DNA of 64,000 bases from Alphaproteobacteria bacterium (GTDB lineage: Bacteria; Pseudomonadota; Alphaproteobacteria; Paracaedibacterales; VGCI01). Position 1 is the first letter of the stretch; each line of letters begins with the position of its first letter. Of the stretch, positions 28,357 through 37,577 are shown in pieces. The DNA lies in the NCBI GenBank assembly GCA_016870095.1, contig VGCI01000004.1, positions 99,061 through 163,060 of the forward strand, given 5' to 3'. The position numbers were made by a program, and so were the translations under genes. The notes under the pieces are model-generated. The model was not told where the DNA came from and made no database searches. It saw only the letters and a program-made list of their open reading frames with translations.

Positions 28357-29724
28357 TTATGTTCGTCGCCACGTTGTACCGGTTGGACCGTCTTCGAGGA
28401 CAATTCCTTGTTCGAGCAATAGGTTGCGAATACGGTCGGATTCATCAAAGTCTTTTCGTGTTCGGGCTTCACGACGGGCTTGAATGTGCGCTTCAATTTC
28501 TTCCGATTTCAAACCAGAAGTGTCTCTTTGAAACCATTTTTCCGGGACTAGTTGAAGAATACCTATTAAGCCTGCGCTGACTTTAAGGATTCCCCCTAAG
28601 CGAGATCTTTCCCTACGATCAGATGTTTTATTGATAGAAGTTGCGAGATCATGAAATCGGGAAATGGCTAAAGGTATATTCAAGTCATCTTGTAAAGCTT
28701 CCATGACACTTGCATCGGGGGTTGCATCTTCATCAATCTCTTCACATGCGCTCAGGGCCGTATATAATCGGTCCAAACTCTGTTTGGCTTGTTCTAATCC
28801 TGTCTCTTTCCAATCCATGGGTTGGCGGTAGTGGGTAGACAACAAAGCAAAGCGAATGACTTCTCCCGGATGATGAGCTAATAAATCTCGTACCGTAAAA
28901 AAATTTCCCAGCGATTTCGACATTTTATCCCCATGAATGGTCAAATAACCATTATGCATCCAATATTGTGCAAAAACGGGGGTGTCATGGGCGCATCGGC
29001 TTTGTGCTAATTCATTTTCATGATGGGGAAAGACTAAATCTTGCCCGCCCCCATGAATATCAAAAACTTTTCCGAGGTACTTAGCACTCATGGCTGAGCA
29101 TTCAATATGCCATCCGGGTCTTCCAAAACCCCAAGGACTTTCCCAGCCGGGTGTTTTTTCATCTGAAGGTTTCCACAAGACAAAATCACCAGAATCTCTT
29201 TTATAGGGAGCAACTTCGACGCGGGCTCCGGCAAGCATCTCATCCTGATTGCGGCGAGACAGTTTTCCATAATCTGGGAAGCTTGCCACACTAAAAAGAA
29301 CATGCCCTTCGGCTTCATAGGCATGCCCCTTATTAACGAGTGTTCGAATAATGTCAATCATTTCTGGAATGTGATGAGTTGCCCTTGGTTCCACATCGGG
29401 AGGAAGAATATTGAGGGAGGCCATATCTTGGTGGAACGCAGCGGTAGTTCTTTGAGTAATATCTGCAATCGATTCGCCTCGTTCAATTGCGGCAGCATTA
29501 ATCTTATCGTCCACATCCGTAATGTTTCGAACATAGCAAACGTTAGGATAAATTTGGCGCAAGAGGCGCGATAATACATCAAACACAACCATGGGCCGAG
29601 CATTACCAATGTGAGCAAAATCATACACCGTGGGCCCACAAACGTACATACCCACTCGATGGGGATTTAAGGGCGTGAAGACCTCCTTGGTCTTGGTGAG
29701 CGTGTTATAAAGAAGCATCGTCAT
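28357..29724 (-). CDS. cysS: Cysteinyl-tRNA synthetase
   Basis: A 455-residue class I synthetase. Zinc ligand Cys in '[18 protein letters not shown]' including the HIGH-like HIGN, 'GWHIECSAM' with the second zinc Cys, and the KMSKS motif '[12 protein letters not shown]' are all intact. It charges tRNA-Cys. An imperfect inverted repeat sits in the roughly 90 bases upstream, function unknown. Confidence 0.97.
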   Translation of the reverse strand: MTMLLYNTLTKTKEVFTPLNPHRVGMYVCGPTVYDFAHIGNARPMVVFDVLSRLLRQIYPNVCYVRNITDVDDKINAAAIERGESIADITQRTTAAFHQDMASLNILPPDVEPRATHHIPEMIDIIRTLVNKGHAYEAEGHVLFSVASFPDYGKLSRRNQDEMLAGARVEVAPYKRDSGDFVLWKPSDEKTPGWESPWGFGRPGWHIECSAMSAKYLGKVFDIHGGGQDLVFPHHENELAQSRCAHDTPVFAQYWMHNGYLTIHGDKMSKSLGNFFTVRDLLAHHPGEVIRFALLSTHYRQPMDWKETGLEQAKQSLDRLYTALSACEEIDEDATPDASVMEALQDDLNIPLAISRFHDLATSINKTSDRRERSRLGGILKVSAGLIGILQLVPEKWFQRDTSGLKSEEIEAHIQARREARTRKDFDESDRIRNLLLEQGIVLEDGPTGTTWRRT

Positions 29725-29815
29725 TTATTCCTTGAGAGTCGGTCTTATGGGTTACCCCTATTTTCTAGGGAAAAAATTTAATCTTTAATTTCTTTCCCCC
29801 TAAAATAGAGGCTTC

Positions 29816-30601
29816 CTATTGTTCTAGCAACAATCGGTCATCATCCATAGCGGTGCCAAATTGTTTAAGCAAATCCGGAACAGTTAATTTTGCGCGTTCT
29901 TTTCCGCCAACATCATAAATAACTTTTCCATCATGAAGCATTACCGTTCGGGTACCGCTATGAAGGGCTTGTTGTAAACTATGGGTAACCATGAGGGCCG
30001 TTAGACCTTTTTTTGTTACAATTTCTTCTGTCAATTTCATTACAAAAGCTGCTGTCTTTGGGTCAAGGGCAGAGCTATGTTCATCGAGAAGTAATATTTT
30101 TAAGGGGCTTAATGTTGCCATCAATAAACTTACAGCTTGACGTTGCCCCCCGGAAAGAAGAGACATAAGAGTATCCAGTCGATTTTCGAGTCCGAGCTTA
30201 AGAGTTTTTAGCGTCTCGGCATAATAGTCTCGATCAGCACGTGATAATCCTTTTTGCAAACTTCGCCTTTGTCCTCGACGATGGGCCAGAGACAAATTTT
30301 CAGCGATGGTTAAATCTCCACAAGTCCCTGCCAAAGGATCTTGAAAAACACGAGCAACGAAACTTGCTCTAGCATGTGCAGGCATACGCGTGACGTCTTT
30401 TTCATCAATATGAATGGAACCCTTTGTAGAAATAACTTCACCGGCAATTGCATTGAGGAGAGTTGATTTTCCCGCCCCATTACTCCCAATAACGGTAATG
30501 AACTCACCTTCTGAAATTTTTAAATTAATCCCGCGCAATGCTTTTTTTTCCATGACAGTGCCGGGTGCGAAGACCACTTTCAGGTTTGATAAAGTAATCA
30601 T
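29816..30601 (-). CDS. ABC transporter ATP-binding protein (TrpZ-type)
   Basis: A 261-residue ABC ATPase: Walker A 'GSNGAGKSTLL', Q-loop 'RVFQDPLAGTCGDLTI', signature 'LLSGGQRQAVSLLM', Walker B 'KILLLDEHSSALDP' and switch His 'VTHSLQQAL'. The 'QDPLAGT...LTIAENL' block is characteristic of the ATPases paired with TrpX-type binding proteins. It ends the three-gene importer operon and overlaps the permease gene by four bases. Confidence 0.9.
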   Translation of the reverse strand: MITLSNLKVVFAPGTVMEKKALRGINLKISEGEFITVIGSNGAGKSTLLNAIAGEVISTKGSIHIDEKDVTRMPAHARASFVARVFQDPLAGTCGDLTIAENLSLAHRRGQRRSLQKGLSRADRDYYAETLKTLKLGLENRLDTLMSLLSGGQRQAVSLLMATLSPLKILLLDEHSSALDPKTAAFVMKLTEEIVTKKGLTALMVTHSLQQALHSGTRTVMLHDGKVIYDVGGKERAKLTVPDLLKQFGTAMDDDRLLLEQ

Positions 30602-31479
30602 GATTTGTTGTCCTTAAAAACTCTTCGTTTCAGATTCGGTAACAACATAGCCGAAGCTACCAAAATTGCTGTTACGAGATTCACATCTGATGCTTGTAAA
30701 AATCCAACATTTAAAGCCATGGCTCGAAGAAGAAAATAAAGAATTCCTCCCAGCAAGCAAGCAACAATAGCTTGAAAGATCGTACGCGTTGGGAAAAGAG
30801 CTTCTCCAATGATAACGGCCGCTAAACCGTAAATGATGGTACCCAAACCCATTGTTACGTCTGCAAATCCATTGACTTGGGCAAACAAAGCCCCTCCTAA
30901 TGCAACAAGGGCATTGGATGTACTGAGACCAGCTGTAATCATTGCTCGATCATTAATTCCTTGAGCACGCCCCATTTTTGGGTTGCTTCCTGTCGCTCGA
31001 ATTGCCAAACCCAGACGTGTGCTTAAAAACCAATAGATACTTGTTGCAAATAAAATTGAAATAATGCCTAAAGAAATATAATTAGGTAAAGTTCCTAGCC
31101 ATCCACTTAATAACGTATTTTCACCCAATAAGGCGATATTTGGGCGTCCCATAATACGTAAATTAATAGAATATAATGCCATCATTGAGAGGATGCCAGC
31201 TAACAAATTCATCATTCGCAAATGTGTTGATAACCAAGCGGTCACAATTCCCGAGGTTGCTCCGGCAAGAACGGCAGCAAAAGTTGCTGCATAAGGATTG
31301 ATCCCTGCAGTAATAAGAGTTGCTGCGACGGCGGCCCCTAAAGGGAAGCTACCATCCACAGTCATATCTGGGAATTGAAGAGTGCGAAAAGATATGTAAA
31401 CTCCGATAACAACGAAGCTATAGACTAAGCCTAACTCAACCGCACCAATAAATTGTATCCAGTTTAAAGGGGCACTCAT
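30598..31479 (-). CDS. ABC transporter permease (BPD_transp_2/TrpY-type)
   Basis: A 293-residue membrane protein with about eight helices of the branched-chain amino-acid/sugar permease family ('FPDMTVDGSFPLGAAVAA', 'GLAIRATGSNPKMGRAQGIN'). The 'TVDGSF' start block and 'ATGSNPKMARAQGI'-like segment are typical of TrpY permeases. Overlapping starts and stops with both neighbours show one operon. Confidence 0.9.
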   Translation of the reverse strand: MSAPLNWIQFIGAVELGLVYSFVVIGVYISFRTLQFPDMTVDGSFPLGAAVAATLITAGINPYAATFAAVLAGATSGIVTAWLSTHLRMMNLLAGILSMMALYSINLRIMGRPNIALLGENTLLSGWLGTLPNYISLGIISILFATSIYWFLSTRLGLAIRATGSNPKMGRAQGINDRAMITAGLSTSNALVALGGALFAQVNGFADVTMGLGTIIYGLAAVIIGEALFPTRTIFQAIVACLLGGILYFLLRAMALNVGFLQASDVNLVTAILVASAMLLPNLKRRVFKDNKS

Positions 31480-32510
31480 GATTTTTCTCCCACTATTTTT
31501 GCTTCTTTCTTCAATTCTTCTGGTATGGTCATTCCCATTTCCTTGGCAGAGTTTAAGTTAAGCATAAGCACAAGAGGATGATTTGTCTTGATTTTTAAGT
31601 CTCCTGCTTTTTGACCTTCTAAAATTTTAACAACCAGACGGCCGGCTTCTTTGCCAAGTGCAATCCGTTCGTATGCTTGAGAAGCTACGGCTCCGCGTTC
31701 CACTGAGCCTGAATCCCCAGCAAAAATAGGGACCTTAAATTTTTTACCCAAGGTTACAATACTTTCTATTGAAGCTACGGCCGTATTATCATTCGGAACA
31801 TAAATTGACTCTACCTTTCCTATTAATTTTGTGACAGCAGGAATAACTTCACTTGACTTATCTGCTACGGCCAGTAGGAGGGTCAACCCTCTCCTCTTGG
31901 CTTCTTCCTTAAGCCCCTCGATGGTTTTTATTGAATTTATTTCCCCAGAATTATAAATGATTCCAATAGTCTTCACTTGGGGGACAAATTTTTGAATTAA
32001 ATCCAATTGTGGCCCTGGCAACAAGGCATCACTTACACCTGTAACTTCTTCAAGACGTTCATCGAGTGTTGAGACCAATCTTGCTTCTTTTGGGTCTGTT
32101 ACTGCTGTAAATATTAAGGGTATGTGTTGATCTTGTAAGGGTTTAATCAAGGTTTGAGCAGAAGGGGTTGAAATGGCAACGACAGCGTTAGGATTGCGAC
32201 TGGCAAAATTGGTTGCAATCAAACCAGCAGTTGCAATGTTGCCTTGAGCATTTTGAGATACGAGATGAATCGTTTTTCCGTCAATATATCCAGCTTCTTC
32301 AAGCGCGGTGACGATACCCTTGAATTCATCATCCAAAGCGCCATGTTGGACAATCTGTGTAATGGCCACTAAAGGTAATATCGGTTTTTCACTGGCCTGC
32401 GTAGCATGGGAAGAGAATATGGTGGTGGTGAAGATTGTAAGAACAAGAGAAATATTTTTTTGAAGGGTTTGGATGAGGTTAAGAGCTATGTTAATTATGA
32501 GGACTTGCAT
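31476..32510 (-). CDS. ABC transporter substrate-binding protein (TrpX-type)
   Basis: A 344-residue exported protein: hydrophobic N-terminus ('ISLVLTIFTTTIFSSHA') then the ABC_sub_bind fold: 'VAITQIVQHGALDDEFKGI', 'AISTPSAQTLIK', 'IPLIFTAVTDPKEARLV', 'IGIIYNSGE', 'VPIFAGDSGSVERGAVA'. In Firmicutes such systems are predicted tryptophan/tyrosine importers; the substrate here is unproven. There is no lipobox, so it should be a free periplasmic protein. A 40-codon frame with a good ribosome site overlaps its start. Confidence 0.88.
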   Translation of the reverse strand: MQVLIINIALNLIQTLQKNISLVLTIFTTTIFSSHATQASEKPILPLVAITQIVQHGALDDEFKGIVTALEEAGYIDGKTIHLVSQNAQGNIATAGLIATNFASRNPNAVVAISTPSAQTLIKPLQDQHIPLIFTAVTDPKEARLVSTLDERLEEVTGVSDALLPGPQLDLIQKFVPQVKTIGIIYNSGEINSIKTIEGLKEEAKRRGLTLLLAVADKSSEVIPAVTKLIGKVESIYVPNDNTAVASIESIVTLGKKFKVPIFAGDSGSVERGAVASQAYERIALGKEAGRLVVKILEGQKAGDLKIKTNHPLVLMLNLNSAKEMGMTIPEELKKEAKIVGEKS

Positions 32511-32617
32511 TGTAGTTGTCGCTTTCTTTTTCGTAATAGATTGTATTTTTCATCACTTTTTTCATGTAAATTCCAACAATAACAACAGCTTTTAAATCGA
32601 AAATGTAACATCGTCAT
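32495..32617 (-). CDS. Possible small leader ORF overlapping the TrpX-type gene
   Basis: A 40-codon frame starting MTMLHFRFKS, containing 'CCYCWNLHEKS' and a basic C-terminus. It has TAGGAG close before its ATG, better than the site of the importer gene whose start it overlaps. It could couple translation to the importer, or be chance. It has no recognised family. Confidence 0.25.
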   Translation of the reverse strand: MTMLHFRFKSCCYCWNLHEKSDEKYNLLRKRKRQLQCKSS

Positions 32618-32678
32618 AACTCCTAAAAAATGTTAACGCACTAAAAGATAACCATTTATTAATATACGCATCCCTTAT

Positions 32679-33890
32679 TTAAGCTGCAAGGCAAAGATTG
32701 AGTCTATTCCAGATATCTTCTAACGCGTCCCCTAATTCGTTAATCATTTCTGGTGTATGGGAGGGGGTAACCGTTAAACGAAGACGTTCTTGACCTCGAG
32801 GGACAGTGGGATAATTGATGGGCTGCACGTAAATACCATACTCATCTCGCAATATATCGCAGACATCTTGGCATTGTGGTGCATTTCCAACGACAACAGG
32901 AACAATATGACTATTGGCAGAATGATAGGGGATGGAGCTTTTTTTCAGACGCTCTTTCAGCAAATTAACCCGATGCCAAAGTTGATCGCGTAAAGTCGTA
33001 TCTTGACGCAAAATGCTGATGGATCTATGAATGGCGGCAACAACCGCAGGGGGAAGAGAGGTTGTGAAAATGAATCCCGAAGCAGCGCTACGAACATAAT
33101 CAACGAGGGGCAAGGATCCAGTGATATATCCCCCAATAACGCCGTAAGCTTTTGCAAAGTTGGCTTGGATGATGTCAATACGATGTTGTAATCCGAGTTC
33201 GGCTGCAACTCCTGCTCCTTGAGGACCATAGAGTCCAACGGCATGAACTTCGTCTAAATATGTGATTGCATTAAACTCCTCGGCCAAGTCACATATAGCC
33301 TCAATAGGAGCAATATCCCCATCCATAGAATAAACGGAAATAAAAGCAATAATTTTTGGTCGTTTGGGGTCTAAAGAGCTTAAATTGGCCCGTAAATCTG
33401 CTAAATTGTTATGTCGAAAAACCCGTCGCTCACACCCACCGGCGCGAATACCCTGTATAATAGAGGCATGATTTTTTTCATCACTCAACACAACACAATT
33501 TTGTAAAGCTTGAGCTAAAGAGGAAATGGTTGCTTCGTTGGCAATATAACCGGATGTAAAGATTAACCCCTTTTCTTTTCCATGGAGATCAGCAACTTCC
33601 TTTTCAAGATTGACATGAGAATAGGCGGTACCTGAAATATTGCGTGTGCCACCGGAACCAGCGCCATAAAGTTGAGTTGCTTCGACCATGGCTTGTATGA
33701 CTTCGGGGTGTTGGCTCATGCCCAAATAGTCATTGCTACACCACACAATTAATTTCTTTTTTCCAGATGGGCTATGCCATAAAGCATAGGGCGCATCGCC
33801 GACTAGACGCTCGAGATCTGCAAATATGCGATAACGACCTTCCGTTTTAAGAGACTGAAGGTAGGATGTAAAAATATGATCGTAACTCAT
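32679..33890 (-). CDS. hemA: 5-aminolevulinate synthase
   Basis: A 403-residue PLP enzyme of the alpha-oxoamine synthase family. 'VWCSNDYLGMSQHPEV', 'GAGSGGTRNISGTAYSH', 'YLDEVHAVGLYGPQGAGV' and the PLP lysine in 'NFAKAYGVIGGYI' identify ALAS rather than a KBL/BioF paralogue. It condenses glycine and succinyl-CoA to start haem synthesis, the C4 route typical of alphaproteobacteria. It is divergent from xseA. Confidence 0.94.
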   Translation of the reverse strand: MSYDHIFTSYLQSLKTEGRYRIFADLERLVGDAPYALWHSPSGKKKLIVWCSNDYLGMSQHPEVIQAMVEATQLYGAGSGGTRNISGTAYSHVNLEKEVADLHGKEKGLIFTSGYIANEATISSLAQALQNCVVLSDEKNHASIIQGIRAGGCERRVFRHNNLADLRANLSSLDPKRPKIIAFISVYSMDGDIAPIEAICDLAEEFNAITYLDEVHAVGLYGPQGAGVAAELGLQHRIDIIQANFAKAYGVIGGYITGSLPLVDYVRSAASGFIFTTSLPPAVVAAIHRSISILRQDTTLRDQLWHRVNLLKERLKKSSIPYHSANSHIVPVVVGNAPQCQDVCDILRDEYGIYVQPINYPTVPRGQERLRLTVTPSHTPEMINELGDALEDIWNRLNLCLAA

Positions 33891-33928
33891 TGCTCTATAA
33901 AATTTTTGCTCATCTGACTCTCGCTTAA

Positions 33929-33944
33929 TGATATGATCGTATCA
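33929..33944. promoter_or_regulatory. Near-palindrome between hemA and xseA
   Basis: TGATATGATCGTATCA is an almost perfect inverted repeat in the 96 bases between divergent hemA and xseA. It could be an operator; no regulator is assigned. Confidence 0.25.
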
Positions 33945-33963
33945 AAAAAGTAAGTGAGGTACC

Positions 33964-33990
33964 ATGTCCTTAATTAAGGTCTTATCATGA
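33964..33990 (+). CDS. Possible 8-residue leader peptide coupled to xseA
   Basis: After GAGGT there is ATG and an 8-codon frame (MSLIKVLS) whose TGA overlaps the xseA ATG (ATGA at 33987-33990). It includes a perfect 12-base palindrome CCTTAATTAAGG (33968-33979). This arrangement suggests translational coupling, but such short frames arise by chance. Confidence 0.3.
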   Translation: MSLIKVLS

Positions 33991-35318
33991 CAGTGTTAGA
34001 GTCGGTATTACAAGAGATTCCTGTTTACACTGTAACAGAAATTTCACAAAACCTGAAGCAAACCGTTGAGAATATCTATGGGCGCATTCGTGTGCGAGGG
34101 GAAATTTCGGGTCTCAAGCGTCATACCTCAGGACATACATATTTTTCTTTAAAAGATGCAGATGCGGTTATCGATGGCGTTTCTTGGCGTGGCAGCTTAA
34201 AGGATAGCGTCGTAGCTTTGGAAGAAGGGTTGGAAATTATCGCTAGCGGGCGTTTAACAACTTATCCGGGTCGGTCAAAATATCAGATGGTTGTGGAGAA
34301 TTTTGAGCCCACGGGTCAGGGTGCCCTCTTGAAATTACTTGAAGAACGAAAAGCTCGTTTGGCAGCAGAAGGTTTGTTTGACCCAGCCCGAAAAAAACCC
34401 TTACCCTTCTACCCTCAAAAAATTGGCATCGTAACTTCTCCCACGGGAGCGGTACTTCAGGATATTTTGCATCGATTGGAAGATCGTTACCCCTGCCATG
34501 TTCTTGTATGGCCCGTGCTAGTCCAAGGACAAGGGGCAGCTGATCAAATTGCAGCTGCTATTGTGGGATTTAACAAGCTCAGTAGCCCTCCCGACTTAAT
34601 TATTGTTGCGCGGGGAGGAGGTAGCCTGGAGGATCTTTGGGCTTTTAATGAGGAAATTGTCGTAAGAGCAACGGCCGCAAGTAAAATTCCTCTCATTTCG
34701 GCTGTGGGTCATGAGACAGACACTACTCTTATTGATTATGCCTCTGATCGTCGAGCCCCCACACCAACCGCGGCAGCAGAAATGGCTGTGCCAGTCCTTG
34801 TCGATTTATGGGCTTTTCTACAAGATCGCCAACAACGCCTAACTGCTGTCATATCTCAAGATTTGGAACGTCGCAAAACAAGCCTTTTGGCTGCTTCTCG
34901 AGGTTTGCCTGATTTAAGACATCTTCTTGAAGATAAGATGCAACGATTAGATGATTGGGGAGAGCGATTGCCTTCTCTTTTGCGTGCTTATATCGAAAAC
35001 ATGGATCATCGACTGTTTGCAAACCTTACGCAACAATTTCGCCATAACGCCCGACGATATTTTGAGATAACACATCAACAGTTTGAGTTGGTAGCAAGTC
35101 GCCTGAATCACGCTTCTTATCAAAGAATTTTGGATCGCGGATTTTGTTGGACGACAACTGCGAATGGCACTTTGATCATGCGGGCATCTGAAATTAAAAA
35201 GGGAGCGGCGCTTACGCTTCATTATGGTGACGGCACAGTCCCCGTGATTGAAAATTCACAAAAGCCCGTCAATTTAAAAAAATTAGGACGAGATGAGCGC
35301 CAAGGAAAGTTATTCTAA
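33987..35318 (+). CDS. xseA: Exodeoxyribonuclease VII large subunit
   Basis: A 443-residue protein with the N-terminal OB fold ('VRGEISGLKRHTSGHTYFSL') and the XseA catalytic region: 'IGIVTSPTGAVLQDILHRL', 'IIVARGGGSLEDLWAFNEE', 'PLISAVGHETDTTLIDY', 'ASDRRAPTPTAAAEMAVP'. With XseB it degrades single-stranded DNA; xseB is not in the window. Length is normal. Confidence 0.96.
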   Translation: MTVLESVLQEIPVYTVTEISQNLKQTVENIYGRIRVRGEISGLKRHTSGHTYFSLKDADAVIDGVSWRGSLKDSVVALEEGLEIIASGRLTTYPGRSKYQMVVENFEPTGQGALLKLLEERKARLAAEGLFDPARKKPLPFYPQKIGIVTSPTGAVLQDILHRLEDRYPCHVLVWPVLVQGQGAADQIAAAIVGFNKLSSPPDLIIVARGGGSLEDLWAFNEEIVVRATAASKIPLISAVGHETDTTLIDYASDRRAPTPTAAAEMAVPVLVDLWAFLQDRQQRLTAVISQDLERRKTSLLAASRGLPDLRHLLEDKMQRLDDWGERLPSLLRAYIENMDHRLFANLTQQFRHNARRYFEITHQQFELVASRLNHASYQRILDRGFCWTTTANGTLIMRASEIKKGAALTLHYGDGTVPVIENSQKPVNLKKLGRDERQGKLF

Positions 35319-35453
35319 GGTTTCTGAAGAGTTTTGAATCTAATCTTTTAGAAAACAAGGGAATTCGTTGGTTGAGTTTGTGAAAGAGAACCTACAAGTA
35401 TTTCCTCAGGACAAAAAGCTGCATTATTGCTTGTTCTGTGTTATTTATGGACA

Positions 35454-36590
35454 ATGGATGGTCGAAATCAAAAACTCATTTATTTGGTAACGGAGCTGGG
35501 ATATTTCTGTTCTCATCGCTTGACGTTGGCGTTGGCTGCAAAGCAAGCCGGCTATCATGTGACGGTAGTTACTAACTGCGAGCAGCGCGCCAATTTATTT
35601 CATTTTGAGGACCAGCTGAAAGAATTTGACCTTTATCATCTTCCTTTTCATCGATCACGTCTTAATCCCGTAGCTGAACTCAAAACCCTTTGGCAGTTGG
35701 CAAAAGCTTATCGATATCTTCGCCCCCATATTGTTCATCAAGTGGCTTTAAAACCTGCTCTTTATGGGACACTCTGCGCTAGGCTCACCGGCGTTTCGAG
35801 AATTGTAAACGCTTTCGGGGGGATGGGATATTTATTTACCCATAAAAGTATTAAATCGACTGTCATTAAGCCGATTATGGCGTTAGCCTTTCGTCTATTA
35901 TTAAATTCACGTCGATGCATGCTAATTTTGCAAAATCCTGATGATGTTGAGTTGATGACGCCATTTCTGGGTAGGGATAAGATCAAGCTTATTCGCGGGG
36001 CTGGGGTAAATTTAAAGAAATTTTATCCCACCGAGGAGCCTACGACACCGCCTGTCAAAGTTCTAATGGTCAGTCGCTTATTGTGGAGTAAAGGGATAGG
36101 GGAACTTGTAGAAGCGGCTAGTCTATTAAAAAAAGAGGGAATTCCCATAGAGGTCTCCATAGCGGGAGATCCTGACATACAAAATCCTGCCAGCATTTCA
36201 GAGTCAGTTTTAGAAGCCTGGAAACACGAAAATGTCGTAAACTGGTTAGGAACGCGTACTGATATAGCGAATTTGTATCATCAAGCTCATATAGCTGTTT
36301 TACCAAGTTATCGCGAAGGCTTACCCAAATCCTTGTTAGAGGCTGCAGCTTGTGGTAAGCCCATTGTGACAACAAATGTTCCTGGGTGCCGGGAAGTTGT
36401 TGTTGCGGGAGAAAATGGTCTCTTAGTCCCTCCTCGAAATGCTTTGGCATTGGCAAATGCTTTAAAAAAACTAACGGAATACCCCGACCTTCGAATTCGA
36501 ATGGGCAAATTGAGTCGCCGAAAAGCCGAGCAAGAATTTGATGAAGAGAAAATTATTGCCCAAACCCTGGCGGTTTATGGTGAGGAATAG
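35454..36590 (+). CDS. GT4-family glycosyltransferase (PglA/WbpZ-like)
   Basis: A 378-residue GT-B glycosyltransferase: 'LIYLVTELGYFCSHRLTLA' acceptor loop, 'VHQVALKPALYGTLCARL', 'VLMVSRLLWSKGIGELVEAA' at the donor domain and 'PSYREGLPKSLLEAAACGKP' (E-x7-E). The pattern fits enzymes adding a second sugar to undecaprenyl-diphospho-sugar. An in-frame TTG start at 35427 is possible, but it lacks a ribosome site. It differs from the tandem GT4 pair at 7-9 kb. Confidence 0.88.
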   Translation: MDGRNQKLIYLVTELGYFCSHRLTLALAAKQAGYHVTVVTNCEQRANLFHFEDQLKEFDLYHLPFHRSRLNPVAELKTLWQLAKAYRYLRPHIVHQVALKPALYGTLCARLTGVSRIVNAFGGMGYLFTHKSIKSTVIKPIMALAFRLLLNSRRCMLILQNPDDVELMTPFLGRDKIKLIRGAGVNLKKFYPTEEPTTPPVKVLMVSRLLWSKGIGELVEAASLLKKEGIPIEVSIAGDPDIQNPASISESVLEAWKHENVVNWLGTRTDIANLYHQAHIAVLPSYREGLPKSLLEAAACGKPIVTTNVPGCREVVVAGENGLLVPPRNALALANALKKLTEYPDLRIRMGKLSRRKAEQEFDEEKIIAQTLAVYGEE

Positions 36591-36640
36591 TTTGTCATTC
36601 CTCTTGGGGAAAAGGGAATTATGTAGGATAGGAACTTAAA

Positions 36641-37573
36641 ATGACACAAGCAACACTCCTGACTCATCGAGGGATTTTAAAAATATCGGGAAAGGACAAA
36701 GCGGCGTTTTTGCAAGGTTTAATTACCAATGATGTTAACAAAATTAGCGATGAGCAAGCCATCTACGCAGCCCTTTTAAGTCCTCAAGGAAAATTCCAAT
36801 ACGATCTTTTTCTGAGCGCTTTCAAAGATTCACAAGGCCAAGAGGTCTGGATGATGGAGTGTGATCGTGATCGCGCAGATGCTCTTCAAAAGCGTCTGTC
36901 TCTTTATAAGTTACGTTCTGATGTCACCGTAGAAAATATGAGTAATGACTATAGTATTTATGCTATTTATGGATCTCATCATTCAAATAAATTAGATATT
37001 TCTTTTCAACGGGGGGCTGCAAAACCAATTGATGGGGGTCTCGCTTTTGTTGATCCGCGTTTGCTAGAACTAGGAATTCGTGCATATGTCCCTGTAGATA
37101 AAGCTGTAAACTTCTTAAAAACTCTGGATATTGATTTATCTTCCCTTGAAGACTATGACAGACATCGTGTGAAACTTGGTATACCAGATGGTCCTCGAGA
37201 TGTGTTGATTGACAAGGGAATTTTGCTGGAATCGGGATTTGATGAACTGAACGCCATAGATTGGAAAAAAGGGTGTTATATGGGTCAAGAACTTACAGCC
37301 CGAACGCGTTATCGTGGGTTGATTCGAAAACGCTTGATTCCGGTTAGGATTCAATTGGGGCAAATTCAAGAAGAAATACCAACTTGTGAAAGTCCGATTT
37401 TCCAAGAGGGTGTTGAAGTTGGGGAAATGCGCTCTATTGTGAAAGAATGGGGGATAGCTATGATTCGTCTAGAAGCTTTAAGGAAGTCTTTGCCCTTTTC
37501 TTGTGGGGATGCTACCGTAACACCACACATTCCCCCGTGGATGTGCTTGCCTTCCTCAACCGACGAAGAGTAG
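36641..37573 (+). CDS. ygfZ: Folate-binding YgfZ/GcvT-domain protein
   Basis: A 310-residue protein of the YgfZ family, with the signature 'KKGCYMGQELTARTRYRG' containing the conserved K-G-C-Y-x-G-Q-E. YgfZ proteins use tetrahydrofolate in repair or assembly of certain Fe-S enzymes such as MiaB. It ends 4 bases before dnaG and probably belongs to the same operon. Confidence 0.92.
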   Translation: MTQATLLTHRGILKISGKDKAAFLQGLITNDVNKISDEQAIYAALLSPQGKFQYDLFLSAFKDSQGQEVWMMECDRDRADALQKRLSLYKLRSDVTVENMSNDYSIYAIYGSHHSNKLDISFQRGAAKPIDGGLAFVDPRLLELGIRAYVPVDKAVNFLKTLDIDLSSLEDYDRHRVKLGIPDGPRDVLIDKGILLESGFDELNAIDWKKGCYMGQELTARTRYRGLIRKRLIPVRIQLGQIQEEIPTCESPIFQEGVEVGEMRSIVKEWGIAMIRLEALRKSLPFSCGDATVTPHIPPWMCLPSSTDEE

Positions 37574-37577
37574 CGAA

